DNA from: Pseudoalteromonas luteoviolacea NCIMB 1944
GTDB taxonomy: Bacteria > Pseudomonadota > Gammaproteobacteria > Enterobacterales > Alteromonadaceae
Direction: 5' to 3'
NCBI RefSeq assembly: GCF_001625565.1
Contig: NZ_AUXS01000037.1
Span: 1-64,000 of the forward strand
Length of the DNA stretch: 64,000 bases
The notes beneath the pieces are model-generated. The model worked only from the letters and a program-made list of their open reading frames with translations. It was not told where the DNA came from and did no database searches. The position numbers were made by a program, and so were the translations under genes. Below, one piece after another: positions 7,758 to 16,241 of this stretch (its first letter is position 1; each line of letters starts with the position of its first letter).

Positions 7758-9995
7758 CTAAAAGTTATATGTAACATCGATACCAACTCTTTGCCCCTCT
7801 CCTTTAAAGTCTTCCAACATTCCCAAAAATGAACTCAAATCAAACTTTAAGTGACTATATTCTTTATCAAACAAGTTCTTGCCCCAAAGGCCAACCTGCC
7901 AGCTTTCATATTGATATGTAATATTCGCTCGCCACAACGCGTAACTTGGTTGCATTGCATAAGGATTTTGGTTTTGGTCAAAGTAATACTCAGATTGATA
8001 GTCTACACCAATCACTGTATTTAACTCTCCGCTATTTATAGGATATGAATACGCCAGTTCAGCACCAATATTCCACTCAGAGGTAAAGGGTAGACGGTTA
8101 TCCGTCAACTTATTACCTAACGGATCTATGAATTCTTCAAAGTTTGCTTCGGGAATATAGCCAATTGCCAAACGTGTTGTTAAATTGTCTACAAAGACAT
8201 ATTCAAGTTCTAACTCAGCGCCATAAATCGTTGACTCACCCACATTTTCTAGCAACTGTAGAGGCGGCGCATTTGGCGTAGAAGACGCTTGGTTCATAAA
8301 TACTTGCTGGTCTTTGTAGTCATAATAAAACATCGCACCAGAGAGGAAGAATAGCCCGTCTCCATTTAATTTGAAGCCAACTTCATGCGCAAGAGTCTCT
8401 TCAGGGCCATAATCAGCCAGCCTTGCTTGTTCTGCAGACGAGAGCAAACCTCCATTATACCCCCCGCTTTTAGTGCCATTGGCAAGAGAGTAATATATTA
8501 GCAAGTTGTCTTTGGGTGTGTAATTCCATGCAAGCTTTCCTGAAATCCCATCGTCTTTAACTTCACCTTTGACTGTATAAAAAGGAATAATCGTGCCATC
8601 CAATTCACCTGGGGTGGTAATAAAGTTTAATCGAGAAACAGAATCATACTCCACAGATTCATCAGAATATCGAGCACCTATAGTGAACATGTGTTTCTTA
8701 TCGAGTCGCCATTCGTACTGAGAAAATAGCGCAAGCGACTTAGATATTATTTCATTGTCATAGAAAAATGTCGTCGTTAAGGCCGGTGCTAAAACCCCCC
8801 TCAAGTCTCGTAAAATATCATTGTGATTATTTTGATAGATCCGCTCTTCAAGTTGGAATACCCCCAACGTCCAGTGGTTTTGACCTAGTTGACTTTGATA
8901 CCTTAGTTCATTCGTAACAAGTTCACTTTTCAGCCCGAGCTCCCCTTCACATAAGCGAGCTGGGCTACCATCGCAATTAAAAGCGTGATCTCTATCTAGT
9001 CGATTAAAGCCATTTAAATAGGTCAAGTAGGCATCTTGTTGAACCTCCCATTGAAGCTCAAGCCCCCACCCTTTATATATACTTAAGTGCGGAGAATTAT
9101 TGTTTACACTGACAGCCCAAAAATCTTCGCTACCATCATTAAAACCAAAACTGTCAACACATCCTGCACTCCCCGCTTCTCTTGGTGAACATTTTATCGG
9201 ATTTGCAGGGTTAGGATCTTTGTATATACCGATATTGCCAACGGGCTGCACTATACCGTCCCAATGTCCGAAATAGCCTTTAATGTATGCGCTCCAGTTG
9301 TCCCATTCACCAAGGTAACTGACTCTGAGATCGCTTTGCGTTAAACCCGCTTCTGGGGAAGACTCCAAAAGGTTGTAACTTGTGTACTCGTAATCTGTGT
9401 GATTAAAAGCAAATCGGACAGCACTTTCGTCATTAATAGTCGCATTATAGGCACCTTGGGCCCTGCGCCAATCATCTGTTCCAACTCCAACTTTCACATA
9501 GCCATAATTACCATCGTCGGGGCGTTTCGACCTCACTAATAGCGCCCCTCCTGTACTATTCCTGCCAAATAAAGTGCCTTGTGGCCCCTTAAGCACCTCT
9601 ACTTGTTCAATATCAAACAAGTTTGCAATTTGATTGTTGGCAGAACCCACAGATAAGCCGTCGACATACATAGCGACTGGCGAGGTATTTGCCGTGTTGT
9701 AGTCCAGCAGGCCAATGCCACGAATATTTATTGCTGGCGGCGTACCTTCAGCTGCATTTTGGCTGATCTTCAAGTTTGCCACATAATGACCAAGCTCTGT
9801 GGCATCTTTGATCCCTTGCTGTGTGATGCGCTCAGCGCTGATAGTGGAGATCGAGACGCTCACATCCTCGATATTTTGTTTACGTTTTTGGGCATATACC
9901 TCAATGACTTCCATCGAGTCATCGGTTGCATGTGTTGTATATGAACTTAAAAGTACCGGCATTAAAGATATAGATATGACAGAGAGTTTAAACAT
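7758..9995 (-). CDS. TonB-dependent outer-membrane receptor
   Basis: A 745-residue receptor with a signal peptide (ending THA), a TonB-box-like segment (MEVIEVYAQKR), a plug domain with NIRGIGLLDYN and EVLKGPQGTLFGRNSTGGALL, and a 22-strand-type barrel ending in VGIDVTYNF with the C-terminal aromatic residue expected for BAM insertion. The plug features match the FecA/iron-complex and carbohydrate-scavenging group of Alteromonadales; the substrate is unknown. No Fur box is visible just upstream, so iron is not favoured over another ligand. It sits between the hybrid kinase and the oxidoreductase operon, which suggests uptake of a small molecule handled by those genes; that link is inference. 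Confidence 0.93.
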   Translation of the reverse strand: MFKLSVISISLMPVLLSSYTTHATDDSMEVIEVYAQKRKQNIEDVSVSISTISAERITQQGIKDATELGHYVANLKISQNAAEGTPPAINIRGIGLLDYNTANTSPVAMYVDGLSVGSANNQIANLFDIEQVEVLKGPQGTLFGRNSTGGALLVRSKRPDDGNYGYVKVGVGTDDWRRAQGAYNATINDESAVRFAFNHTDYEYTSYNLLESSPEAGLTQSDLRVSYLGEWDNWSAYIKGYFGHWDGIVQPVGNIGIYKDPNPANPIKCSPREAGSAGCVDSFGFNDGSEDFWAVSVNNNSPHLSIYKGWGLELQWEVQQDAYLTYLNGFNRLDRDHAFNCDGSPARLCEGELGLKSELVTNELRYQSQLGQNHWTLGVFQLEERIYQNNHNDILRDLRGVLAPALTTTFFYDNEIISKSLALFSQYEWRLDKKHMFTIGARYSDESVEYDSVSRLNFITTPGELDGTIIPFYTVKGEVKDDGISGKLAWNYTPKDNLLIYYSLANGTKSGGYNGGLLSSAEQARLADYGPEETLAHEVGFKLNGDGLFFLSGAMFYYDYKDQQVFMNQASSTPNAPPLQLLENVGESTIYGAELELEYVFVDNLTTRLAIGYIPEANFEEFIDPLGNKLTDNRLPFTSEWNIGAELAYSYPINSGELNTVIGVDYQSEYYFDQNQNPYAMQPSYALWRANITYQYESWQVGLWGKNLFDKEYSHLKFDLSSFLGMLEDFKGEGQRVGIDVTYNF

Positions 9996-10052
9996 GTCCG
10001 TTCTCGTTAGTTTTTGCAGTATTCACCTTGCACTACTCAGTATAGCCCAAAT

Positions 10053-10085
10053 GAAAAGACCTCCAATAAAATTGCAGGTCTTTTC
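10053..10085 (-). terminator. Terminator after the FAD oxidoreductase operon
   Basis: A perfect 10-bp inverted repeat (GAAAAGACCT / AGGTCTTTTC) with a 13-base loop, ending in TTTTC on the minus strand. It separates the oxidoreductase operon from the TonB receptor gene. Confidence 0.7.
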
Positions 10086-10108
10086 TGTTACTTACCTCAT
10101 ATTATCTC

Positions 10109-12355
10109 TTAAGTACCATCTGGCTCAAAGCCATTTTCTCCACTGATTTCGTTTGGAAGCCCACAAATTGCTCTAGAGGTTTGCATACCGGCCATCACCG
10201 CAGCTTCAACACACCCTGCGTTGACACCCGTTTTGATCCAATCCCCTGTTATGAAAAGGTTTTTAAATATTGTGCCGTCGGTAGCTAAGCGAAAGTCACT
10301 GCTGCCAGTAACAGACAATACGTAGCGTTCACTTGGATCGACATTGACACGCCAATATTGTGAATCAAACCTTTGCTCCGTTGGCGCACTTTCAGGGTCA
10401 TAAACAACATCCCAGATGAATTGATCAGCAGCTGTATAAGCTGAGGGCCACAAAGGTTTCATTTCTTTATTAAGCTTTTCAATAGCATTCGCTTTCACCT
10501 TAGCGGTTTGCTCTATTGGGAATGTGTGCTCACTTTCAGGAGGGTAATAATCACATGTAAATGCACTACAAAAATATGCTATGTTGCACGGGCCATCCGC
10601 AGGCCAATCTTCAACGGGCAATAAGTTTGACATAGCAGCCCACGTATCAAATGGTTGTGAAAAAGCACTGAGTATTGGTCGCTCTTCACTTGGCGGAGTA
10701 TAGTTAAACCCAAGTTGCTCGTCAGTTTTATTTAACCACACTTGAAACGCTTGCGTTGCAACTGTTTTGACCTTTGTGCTTTGTTGTTCAAACCCATAAT
10801 CAAGCGACAATAACTCAGGGCACAGGTGTTCTAATGAACCAACAGAAATACCAAATACAACTTTGTCGAAGTCACGCATACGTTTTAGCGTTTTTCTTGG
10901 CAAGGGTCTTTGATAGTGCCGCTCATATACACTTGGCCAGTCACTCCAAAATGACTCCAAGTTGATGTTATTTGCGCGAATGAGATCTGCTTGTTCATCG
11001 ACAATTTGATCAAGGTTAGGTTTTGCCGGCCAGCATGGTAGGCCTTTGACATCTACAAAGGGTTGATACGCGCCATTTTTAAGCTCTACTTGCTCAATGA
11101 TCGAAATTTCATCGACAACATAGTTCCCGTTCTCATCCTGTCCAGGCTTGAGATGTTCGACCTGATTAAAGAACTCGAATTTTACCCCCCGCTCGCTTAG
11201 CAACTCATAAATTGGCGAGAAAATGATGTCTCCCATGCCAGCTTGCATTTTCCACATTACACCGCCTTTATAGCAAAGCATAATTCGCAGCATTGCCAAA
11301 GATGCGACACCAGCCTCAACATCACCTCGCTCAAAGTCACCATCCACATAGCCAAATACAAGGTCATAAAAACCTCTAACTGGAGCAGATTCAACCGCGT
11401 ACTCTTTGTCAGCGCCATTTCGCGCCAACCAATACTTAAAATCGTATTGATTGAGCACACCGAAGCCATTGGCATGAACTCTATCTCTGATCATCCCTAC
11501 AGTCATAGCGATTGCCAAATCGGCACATATATACGCGCGTCGAACATTGGGGTTATCATCAATTAACTCGAGCGCCTCTGATCTCAGCCAGCGTTTTAAC
11601 TTTCTGACAATATACCAAGTGACTAATCGATCTTTGGAATTTGATAATTTTTTGTCTTTTGCTCTCAGGCTCATTAAATCATGCAACTGAGATATAAGCA
11701 GTTTTGGTGTAGACAAAATGTCCTGAGCCTCGTCAACGGCACTGTCAAAAAATGATTTTACCTTGTCTTCCACACTGTCAAAAGCATCGGAAATTTCACC
11801 TGCCAAATGCTGTAATAGACTTCGGTCACGCTTTTTTCGCGTTTGCAGTTGAGTTTGCCGATTAGACGCCTCAATGGCCTCTTCCAGTTCATCAATCCAT
11901 TTATGCAACCAGGCAACAACCAGCTCGATCAGTTGCCAAAAATGTAGATCGAGTGTGCCATCGGCAGGATTGCCGTCAATGAGTGGAAAGTCAACTGGCC
12001 ACGTTTCCCATTGATTATCAATATACTCTTGTAATACAACAAAGCTATGGGGCTTAAGTGCTTGCTGCCATGTATGGATAGGCACGGTCGATGGTCGGTT
12101 CAGTTCATTATAAACCGTCTCTATCGCACGAAACGAGTTTACATAAGCCCCAAACCAAACATGCAAACCATGCTCCTCGATTCGCTCACCTAACTGTGCG
12201 TTTCTGCCACTTGCGCCTTTACCGCCTAAACGCCACCCCAATTGATAAACAGTGATGTCGTAAAGGTCTTGCCAATTTTCTTTTTCAGTTAGATAGACAG
12301 CGGCCGTCATTGCAGACACACCGCCGCCCAAAATAGCAATATGTTCTTTAGTCAT
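10109..12355 (-). CDS. FAD/NAD(P)-dependent oxidoreductase, amine-oxidase/desaturase-like
   Basis: A 748-residue flavoprotein. The N-terminus IAILGGGVSAMTAAVYLTE is a Rossmann dinucleotide-binding motif, and the C-terminus FITGDWIKTGVNAGCVEAAVMAGMQTSRAI is the FAD-closing segment typical of the carotenoid desaturase, hydroxysqualene dehydroxylase and flavin amine-oxidase superfamily. A helical insertion (about 140-270) makes it much longer than phytoene desaturases (about 500 residues). It is the last gene of a three-gene operon (19 bp after the acetoacetate-decarboxylase-like gene). The substrate is unknown; I infer oxidation of a hydrophobic small molecule. Confidence 0.8.
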   Translation of the reverse strand: MTKEHIAILGGGVSAMTAAVYLTEKENWQDLYDITVYQLGWRLGGKGASGRNAQLGERIEEHGLHVWFGAYVNSFRAIETVYNELNRPSTVPIHTWQQALKPHSFVVLQEYIDNQWETWPVDFPLIDGNPADGTLDLHFWQLIELVVAWLHKWIDELEEAIEASNRQTQLQTRKKRDRSLLQHLAGEISDAFDSVEDKVKSFFDSAVDEAQDILSTPKLLISQLHDLMSLRAKDKKLSNSKDRLVTWYIVRKLKRWLRSEALELIDDNPNVRRAYICADLAIAMTVGMIRDRVHANGFGVLNQYDFKYWLARNGADKEYAVESAPVRGFYDLVFGYVDGDFERGDVEAGVASLAMLRIMLCYKGGVMWKMQAGMGDIIFSPIYELLSERGVKFEFFNQVEHLKPGQDENGNYVVDEISIIEQVELKNGAYQPFVDVKGLPCWPAKPNLDQIVDEQADLIRANNINLESFWSDWPSVYERHYQRPLPRKTLKRMRDFDKVVFGISVGSLEHLCPELLSLDYGFEQQSTKVKTVATQAFQVWLNKTDEQLGFNYTPPSEERPILSAFSQPFDTWAAMSNLLPVEDWPADGPCNIAYFCSAFTCDYYPPESEHTFPIEQTAKVKANAIEKLNKEMKPLWPSAYTAADQFIWDVVYDPESAPTEQRFDSQYWRVNVDPSERYVLSVTGSSDFRLATDGTIFKNLFITGDWIKTGVNAGCVEAAVMAGMQTSRAICGLPNEISGENGFEPDGT

Positions 12356-12374
12356 GTTGTTCCCTTACTTTGTA

Positions 12375-13334
12375 TTATAGATCTGCGGTGACGATCTCTT
12401 TTGCACCGTCTTGATCAAAGTCCATGCATAAAAAGTAAGGAAGCTTTGCAAATTGCTCACCCACTTTTATGCCGAACATTTCTTGTAAGGGAAAAGCATC
12501 CACTTGGTTAAAAGTAACCTTATATTCATCTTTCAAAAAGCCCAACTTGTGGACTTTTTTCACTGTGGATGGAGAGTGAACAACCGCACTATAAACACTG
12601 TTTTCAGCATAACCATCTGGAAACTGTTTAAATAATATTTGTGCGAGTTGTGGATTGGTAAAACCTGTGAACAGTTGTTTGAAAAAGTCGATGCTAACGC
12701 CCAAGTCATGCACACTACTGTGGATCAAATCAGCCACTTCTTTGCCAATCTCTATGGCTTCTTCAAACCATGTATCATCATCAGCAACACGATTGATCGA
12801 CAACAGTTCATACCAAGCCATTTTTTTGTTTGGCTCAAAAGGCTGAAATGTCTCTAAGCTCAATGAAAAATGATCGGCCCTATCTTGGCTACTTGGCATT
12901 TGGTACTTACATAAATACTTGTTGTACCCCCAAGTTTCGCGGCCATTGACCAATGCATTGATATTATTCACTGTAATAAATGCGGGATACCAATACAGAT
13001 GGGTCATTTTATTTTGTTGTTTATTGATCTGAGCAATAGGCAACCAAACGATAATATCTGTCTCTTGCATATAGCCATAATCACTAAACGGCGGTACTTT
13101 TGAGGCAATATTTTCAATATCTGTAAATGTTAAGAGGCAGTACGACGACAATGCCCTAAACGCGATGGTTTCACTTGGAACACTATTGAGCGTGGAGTCA
13201 ACGTAACTTTGAATAGTTTCCAGCTCCCCTTTAACAAAAAAGCCATACATCATTGCATTTAGCATTCTGCATGGCGGTTTAGCAATTGGGTTACCGGGGA
13301 AGTGTCTATAAGGAATACGGGGCTGATCTGACAT
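12375..13334 (-). CDS. Acetoacetate-decarboxylase-like protein
   Basis: A 319-residue protein of the acetoacetate decarboxylase (ADC) fold. The segment NALVNGRETWGYNKYLCKYQ matches the GRExxGxPK region around the Schiff-base lysine site of the ADC family, with Asn in place of the usual Pro. True ADCs are about 245 residues, so this is a long, divergent member, and many ADC-like proteins have other activities such as aldolase-dehydratase chemistry. It lies between the alpha/beta hydrolase and the FAD oxidoreductase with gaps of 19 and 23 bp, so the three probably work in one pathway. No signal peptide is seen; it is presumably cytoplasmic. Confidence 0.7.
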   Translation of the reverse strand: MSDQPRIPYRHFPGNPIAKPPCRMLNAMMYGFFVKGELETIQSYVDSTLNSVPSETIAFRALSSYCLLTFTDIENIASKVPPFSDYGYMQETDIIVWLPIAQINKQQNKMTHLYWYPAFITVNNINALVNGRETWGYNKYLCKYQMPSSQDRADHFSLSLETFQPFEPNKKMAWYELLSINRVADDDTWFEEAIEIGKEVADLIHSSVHDLGVSIDFFKQLFTGFTNPQLAQILFKQFPDGYAENSVYSAVVHSPSTVKKVHKLGFLKDEYKVTFNQVDAFPLQEMFGIKVGEQFAKLPYFLCMDFDQDGAKEIVTADL

Positions 13335-13357
13335 ACATAACTCCTTTTCATTAAGTT

Positions 13358-13969
13358 TTACATAGTCAATTCTAGTCCACTTTTTATCCTTCGGTTGGCT
13401 AATTTCAACTTAATTGCTTCTTCAATACTGTACTGACACAATGCCGTAAAATGCTGTAAAGCAGACGCATTAAATTGAGCAGACAATGAATTCATAAAGC
13501 CATGTTCATACCGTGTTCGATAGCATTGTATACCGGGCATTGTTGAGAGGTGGTGGATCACAGGTTTAATATCAAAATGCTTTTCTTGGTAAGGGAAATA
13601 GATATCAACATCACATCTAGGGTGAAGCTGCAAATAGTTTCTAATTTGACCTGGATAAAATGCGATAAGTTTAGTGGTGCTTTTAATTGGCATTGCCGAA
13701 AGAGCACGCCAGCTAGCTACAGCACCTGCTGAAAAGCCAATAATCAGATCAGGTTGCTTGTCTGAGATAGCCTCAACCACTTTTTGAAAATATTTATCAT
13801 GGCCTACAGAGCCAATAAATTGCTTATAGGCACTTTCTTCGTCTCTATTCAAATGCCCTTGTCTAAAAGGGTATGGAGAACATATTGAGGTATTTCCATC
13901 TAGCTCATTGACGAAGTTCTCTAAACATTTCGTTTGTCCAAATATATCACTGACGATAAGCGTATTCAT
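13358..13969 (-). CDS. Small alpha/beta hydrolase
   Basis: A 203-residue protein with the start of an alpha/beta-hydrolase core (NTLIVSDIFGQTKCLENFV), a nucleophile elbow GFSAG with Ser80, and a likely catalytic His156 in RYEHGFMN; the acid may be Asp122 or nearby. The YEHGF element resembles the dienelactone hydrolase group. It is the first gene of the three-gene operon with the ADC-like protein and the FAD oxidoreductase, suggesting hydrolysis of an ester or lactone in the same route. Substrate unknown. Confidence 0.75.
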   Translation of the reverse strand: MNTLIVSDIFGQTKCLENFVNELDGNTSICSPYPFRQGHLNRDEESAYKQFIGSVGHDKYFQKVVEAISDKQPDLIIGFSAGAVASWRALSAMPIKSTTKLIAFYPGQIRNYLQLHPRCDVDIYFPYQEKHFDIKPVIHHLSTMPGIQCYRTRYEHGFMNSLSAQFNASALQHFTALCQYSIEEAIKLKLANRRIKSGLELTM

Positions 13970-14268
13970 AGTTTTCTCTTATTATTGAAATTAACTTAAC
14001 TCGCCAACCTTGTATTTTACCTTAAGTATGATTTGTAGAACACTCTTTAATACTCAACAACAAGACCAATCCTTGAATTAACTCATTGGCCACCGCTTTA
14101 ACTTGCTTTAAGGCTGGTGTACGAATTTAAATGTAGCAAATACATATAATTTGTAAAATAAATTACAATTAATATACATAACGAAAAATTATTTAATTTG
14201 TTCTGAATTGGCAATTCAAGGGGGTTTGTTGCTAAGCTTTATTAGTAACAACAACATGAGGGCTTGAT
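13970..14268. promoter_or_regulatory. Divergent intergenic region with two inverted repeats
   Basis: This AT-rich stretch separates the oxidoreductase operon (minus) from the periplasmic protein gene (plus). It holds TTGTAA-N6-TTACAA at 14151-14168 and TGAATTG-G-CAATTCA at 14204-14218, both operator-like. The second lies about 50 bp before the GTG start at 14269 and overlaps a possible -35 element (TTGGCA). Confidence 0.5.
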
Positions 14269-15105
14269 GTGCGCAAAGCTTTGCTACTATTAATAATGTT
14301 GACATGTGCAGCTGAAAGTAAAAGCATTGACTGGATAATCACAGACTTCCCGCCCTATTATATGATCAGTGATGCCAATGAAGGTACGGGCCGAGACGAG
14401 TTGATCATTGACTTACTTCATCAATATTTACCAGCATACAGTGACAACAAAGTGTATTTTCCGGCAAGTCGTGCGATAAGAGCACTCAGTGACAAGCGAC
14501 ACACATTTTGTATGCTCTCTTTACATAAAACGCCGCAACGTCAAAAGTTCATTCAATTTAGTAATCATTACACCACGGTAGGGCTCTCCCCCACTATTGT
14601 CATGGCCAAAAAAACACTAGAGGCATTGGGCTATCAGGATCTTGAGCAAATCAAACTCAAAAATTTTATAGAACAACACAAGCTAGTGCTTGGCGTGATG
14701 ATGCAACGCTCATACGGAAAACAATTAGATGCTATCATTGGCTCAATGCCTAAAGGGCAAGTTGTTGTTCGGCCTGGTCAGGATGCACTGGAAAGTTTGA
14801 CACACATGTTAAGCAAAGGTCGCGTAGATGCCGTCATTGGCTATCCAAGTGAACACTTTTACTTACACCAATTAACTGGTCAAAAAGAAATGGTTCAGTT
14901 ACTAATTGAAGATGTGCAACCCATTGCATATGGGTATGTTGGGTGCACTAACAATGAGGATGGTAAACAAATAATTAATGAAATTGATCAGGTTTTAAAC
15001 GACGTAGCTAAAAGTCAGGCATTTAAAGAGATCATGCTAAAGTGGCTGCCAAGTTACCTCAATATCAAGCTCAGCACGCTGATGAAAACCTCTAAAGCAG
15101 AATAA
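14269..15105 (+). CDS. Periplasmic solute-binding-like protein (SBP3 / TIGR02285 type)
   Basis: A 278-residue secreted protein. The signal peptide (MRKALLLLIMLTCAAESKS) is followed by IDWIITDFPPYYMISD, the typical first strand of family 3 solute-binding proteins, and by RAIRALSDKRHTFCMLSLHKTPQRQKFIQFS, a feature of the TIGR02285 subgroup. It has no transporter neighbours, as is common for this subgroup, so it may be a sensor or orphan binding protein. The start is GTG with GAGG eight bases upstream; the overlapping ATG at 14267 is out of frame. Ligand unknown. Confidence 0.8.
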   Translation: MRKALLLLIMLTCAAESKSIDWIITDFPPYYMISDANEGTGRDELIIDLLHQYLPAYSDNKVYFPASRAIRALSDKRHTFCMLSLHKTPQRQKFIQFSNHYTTVGLSPTIVMAKKTLEALGYQDLEQIKLKNFIEQHKLVLGVMMQRSYGKQLDAIIGSMPKGQVVVRPGQDALESLTHMLSKGRVDAVIGYPSEHFYLHQLTGQKEMVQLLIEDVQPIAYGYVGCTNNEDGKQIINEIDQVLNDVAKSQAFKEIMLKWLPSYLNIKLSTLMKTSKAE

Positions 15106-15134
15106 CCCAGATACTAAATCTCTCAGTATCTGGG
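15106..15134. terminator. Convergent stem-loop between SBP-like gene and ttcA
   Basis: A perfect 10-bp stem CCCAGATACT / AGTATCTGGG with a nine-base loop, placed between two convergent genes. It lacks a T run on either side, so termination is plausible but not certain. Confidence 0.55.
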
Positions 15135-15143
15135 ACGCATCGA

Positions 15144-16037
15144 TTAAATATTTGTCACATCGATAAACAGCGACTCATCAATGTTAGTAGATGACACCGT
15201 CGCCTCACTGAATTGATATTCGTCGCGATCAGCTTCTCTATCAATGGGTAAGTTTTCGAAGTCAAACAAGTTGGTATCTGCGAGTTGGCTTGGACTTACG
15301 TTTTGAAGAGACTTGAAAATACTGTCAACGCGTCCAGGTGTCTTTTTGTCCCACTCGATAAGCATCGCCTTGATATTCTGTCTCTGTAAGTTTTCCTGAG
15401 AGCCACATAGATTACATGGAATAATAGGGAAGTTTTTATGTTCCGCATACTTGATCAGATCTTTTTCTCGGCAATAGGTTAAAGGCCTGATAACGACGTT
15501 TCTACCATCGTCCGATCTTAATTTTGGCGGCATTGCTTTTAATCGAGAGCCATGAAACATGTTTAAAAACATCGTTTCAACAATATCATCCATGTGGTGA
15601 CCCAGCGCCAATTTAGTCGCGCCGATCTTTTCAGCAAATGAATATAAGGTGCCACGGCGTAAGCGAGAACACAGACCGCAAGTTGTCTTTCCTTCAGGCA
15701 CCTTCTCGCGCACGACTGAGTAGGTATCTTTATCAACGATATAATAAGGAATACCCAAAGTTTCGAAGTACTCAGGCAAAATATGCTCGGGAAAGCCCGG
15801 TTGCTTTTGATCCAAATTTACGGCGATGACTTCAAATTTAATGGGCGCAGCTTTTTGCAAATTCAGTAAGATATCTAGCATGGCAAAAGAGTCTTTACCG
15901 CCACTAATACAAGCCATTACAACATCACCCTCTTCGATCATGTTGTAATCTTTAATTGCGTTACCTACATTTCTGCGCAGTTTCTTCTGCAACTTATTAA
16001 ACTCTAGTATTTCTTTTCTATCGTCTGTTTGATTCAT
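15144..16037 (-). CDS. ttcA: tRNA 2-thiocytidine synthetase TtcA
   Basis: A 297-residue cytoplasmic enzyme that thiolates cytidine 32 of certain tRNAs using an iron-sulfur cluster. The PP-loop SGGKDS near residue 46 binds ATP; CGLC and CNLCGS provide the cysteines of the family's Fe-S site. Length and both motifs match E. coli TtcA (311 residues). It is the second tRNA thiolation function in the window besides TusBCDE, but is transcribed alone on the opposite strand. Confidence 0.95.
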   Translation of the reverse strand: MNQTDDRKEILEFNKLQKKLRRNVGNAIKDYNMIEEGDVVMACISGGKDSFAMLDILLNLQKAAPIKFEVIAVNLDQKQPGFPEHILPEYFETLGIPYYIVDKDTYSVVREKVPEGKTTCGLCSRLRRGTLYSFAEKIGATKLALGHHMDDIVETMFLNMFHGSRLKAMPPKLRSDDGRNVVIRPLTYCREKDLIKYAEHKNFPIIPCNLCGSQENLQRQNIKAMLIEWDKKTPGRVDSIFKSLQNVSPSQLADTNLFDFENLPIDREADRDEYQFSEATVSSTNIDESLFIDVTNI

Positions 16038-16186
16038 TACGACTTCTCAAGCCCAAAACGGATGGCTTTTAATTGCTACGGGTAAAAATTTTAAGGTGTG
16101 AATTATACGGGCTTTTACATGAGGTTGGAACATATCAATTTAGATAAACAAATTACATTTCGAAAAAGTGCTCTTCTGGCATAAAA

Positions 16187-16216
16187 AAGCCTCAAAAATC
16201 AGCGTTTTTGAGGCTT
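16187..16216 (-). terminator. Terminator of the bkd operon
   Basis: AAGCCTCAAAAA / TTTTTGAGGCTT, a 12-bp perfect stem with a six-base loop, followed on the minus strand by a T run. It ends the bkd transcript. Confidence 0.9.
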
Positions 16217-16241
16217 GTAAAGGACCTTTACAATAATGAAT

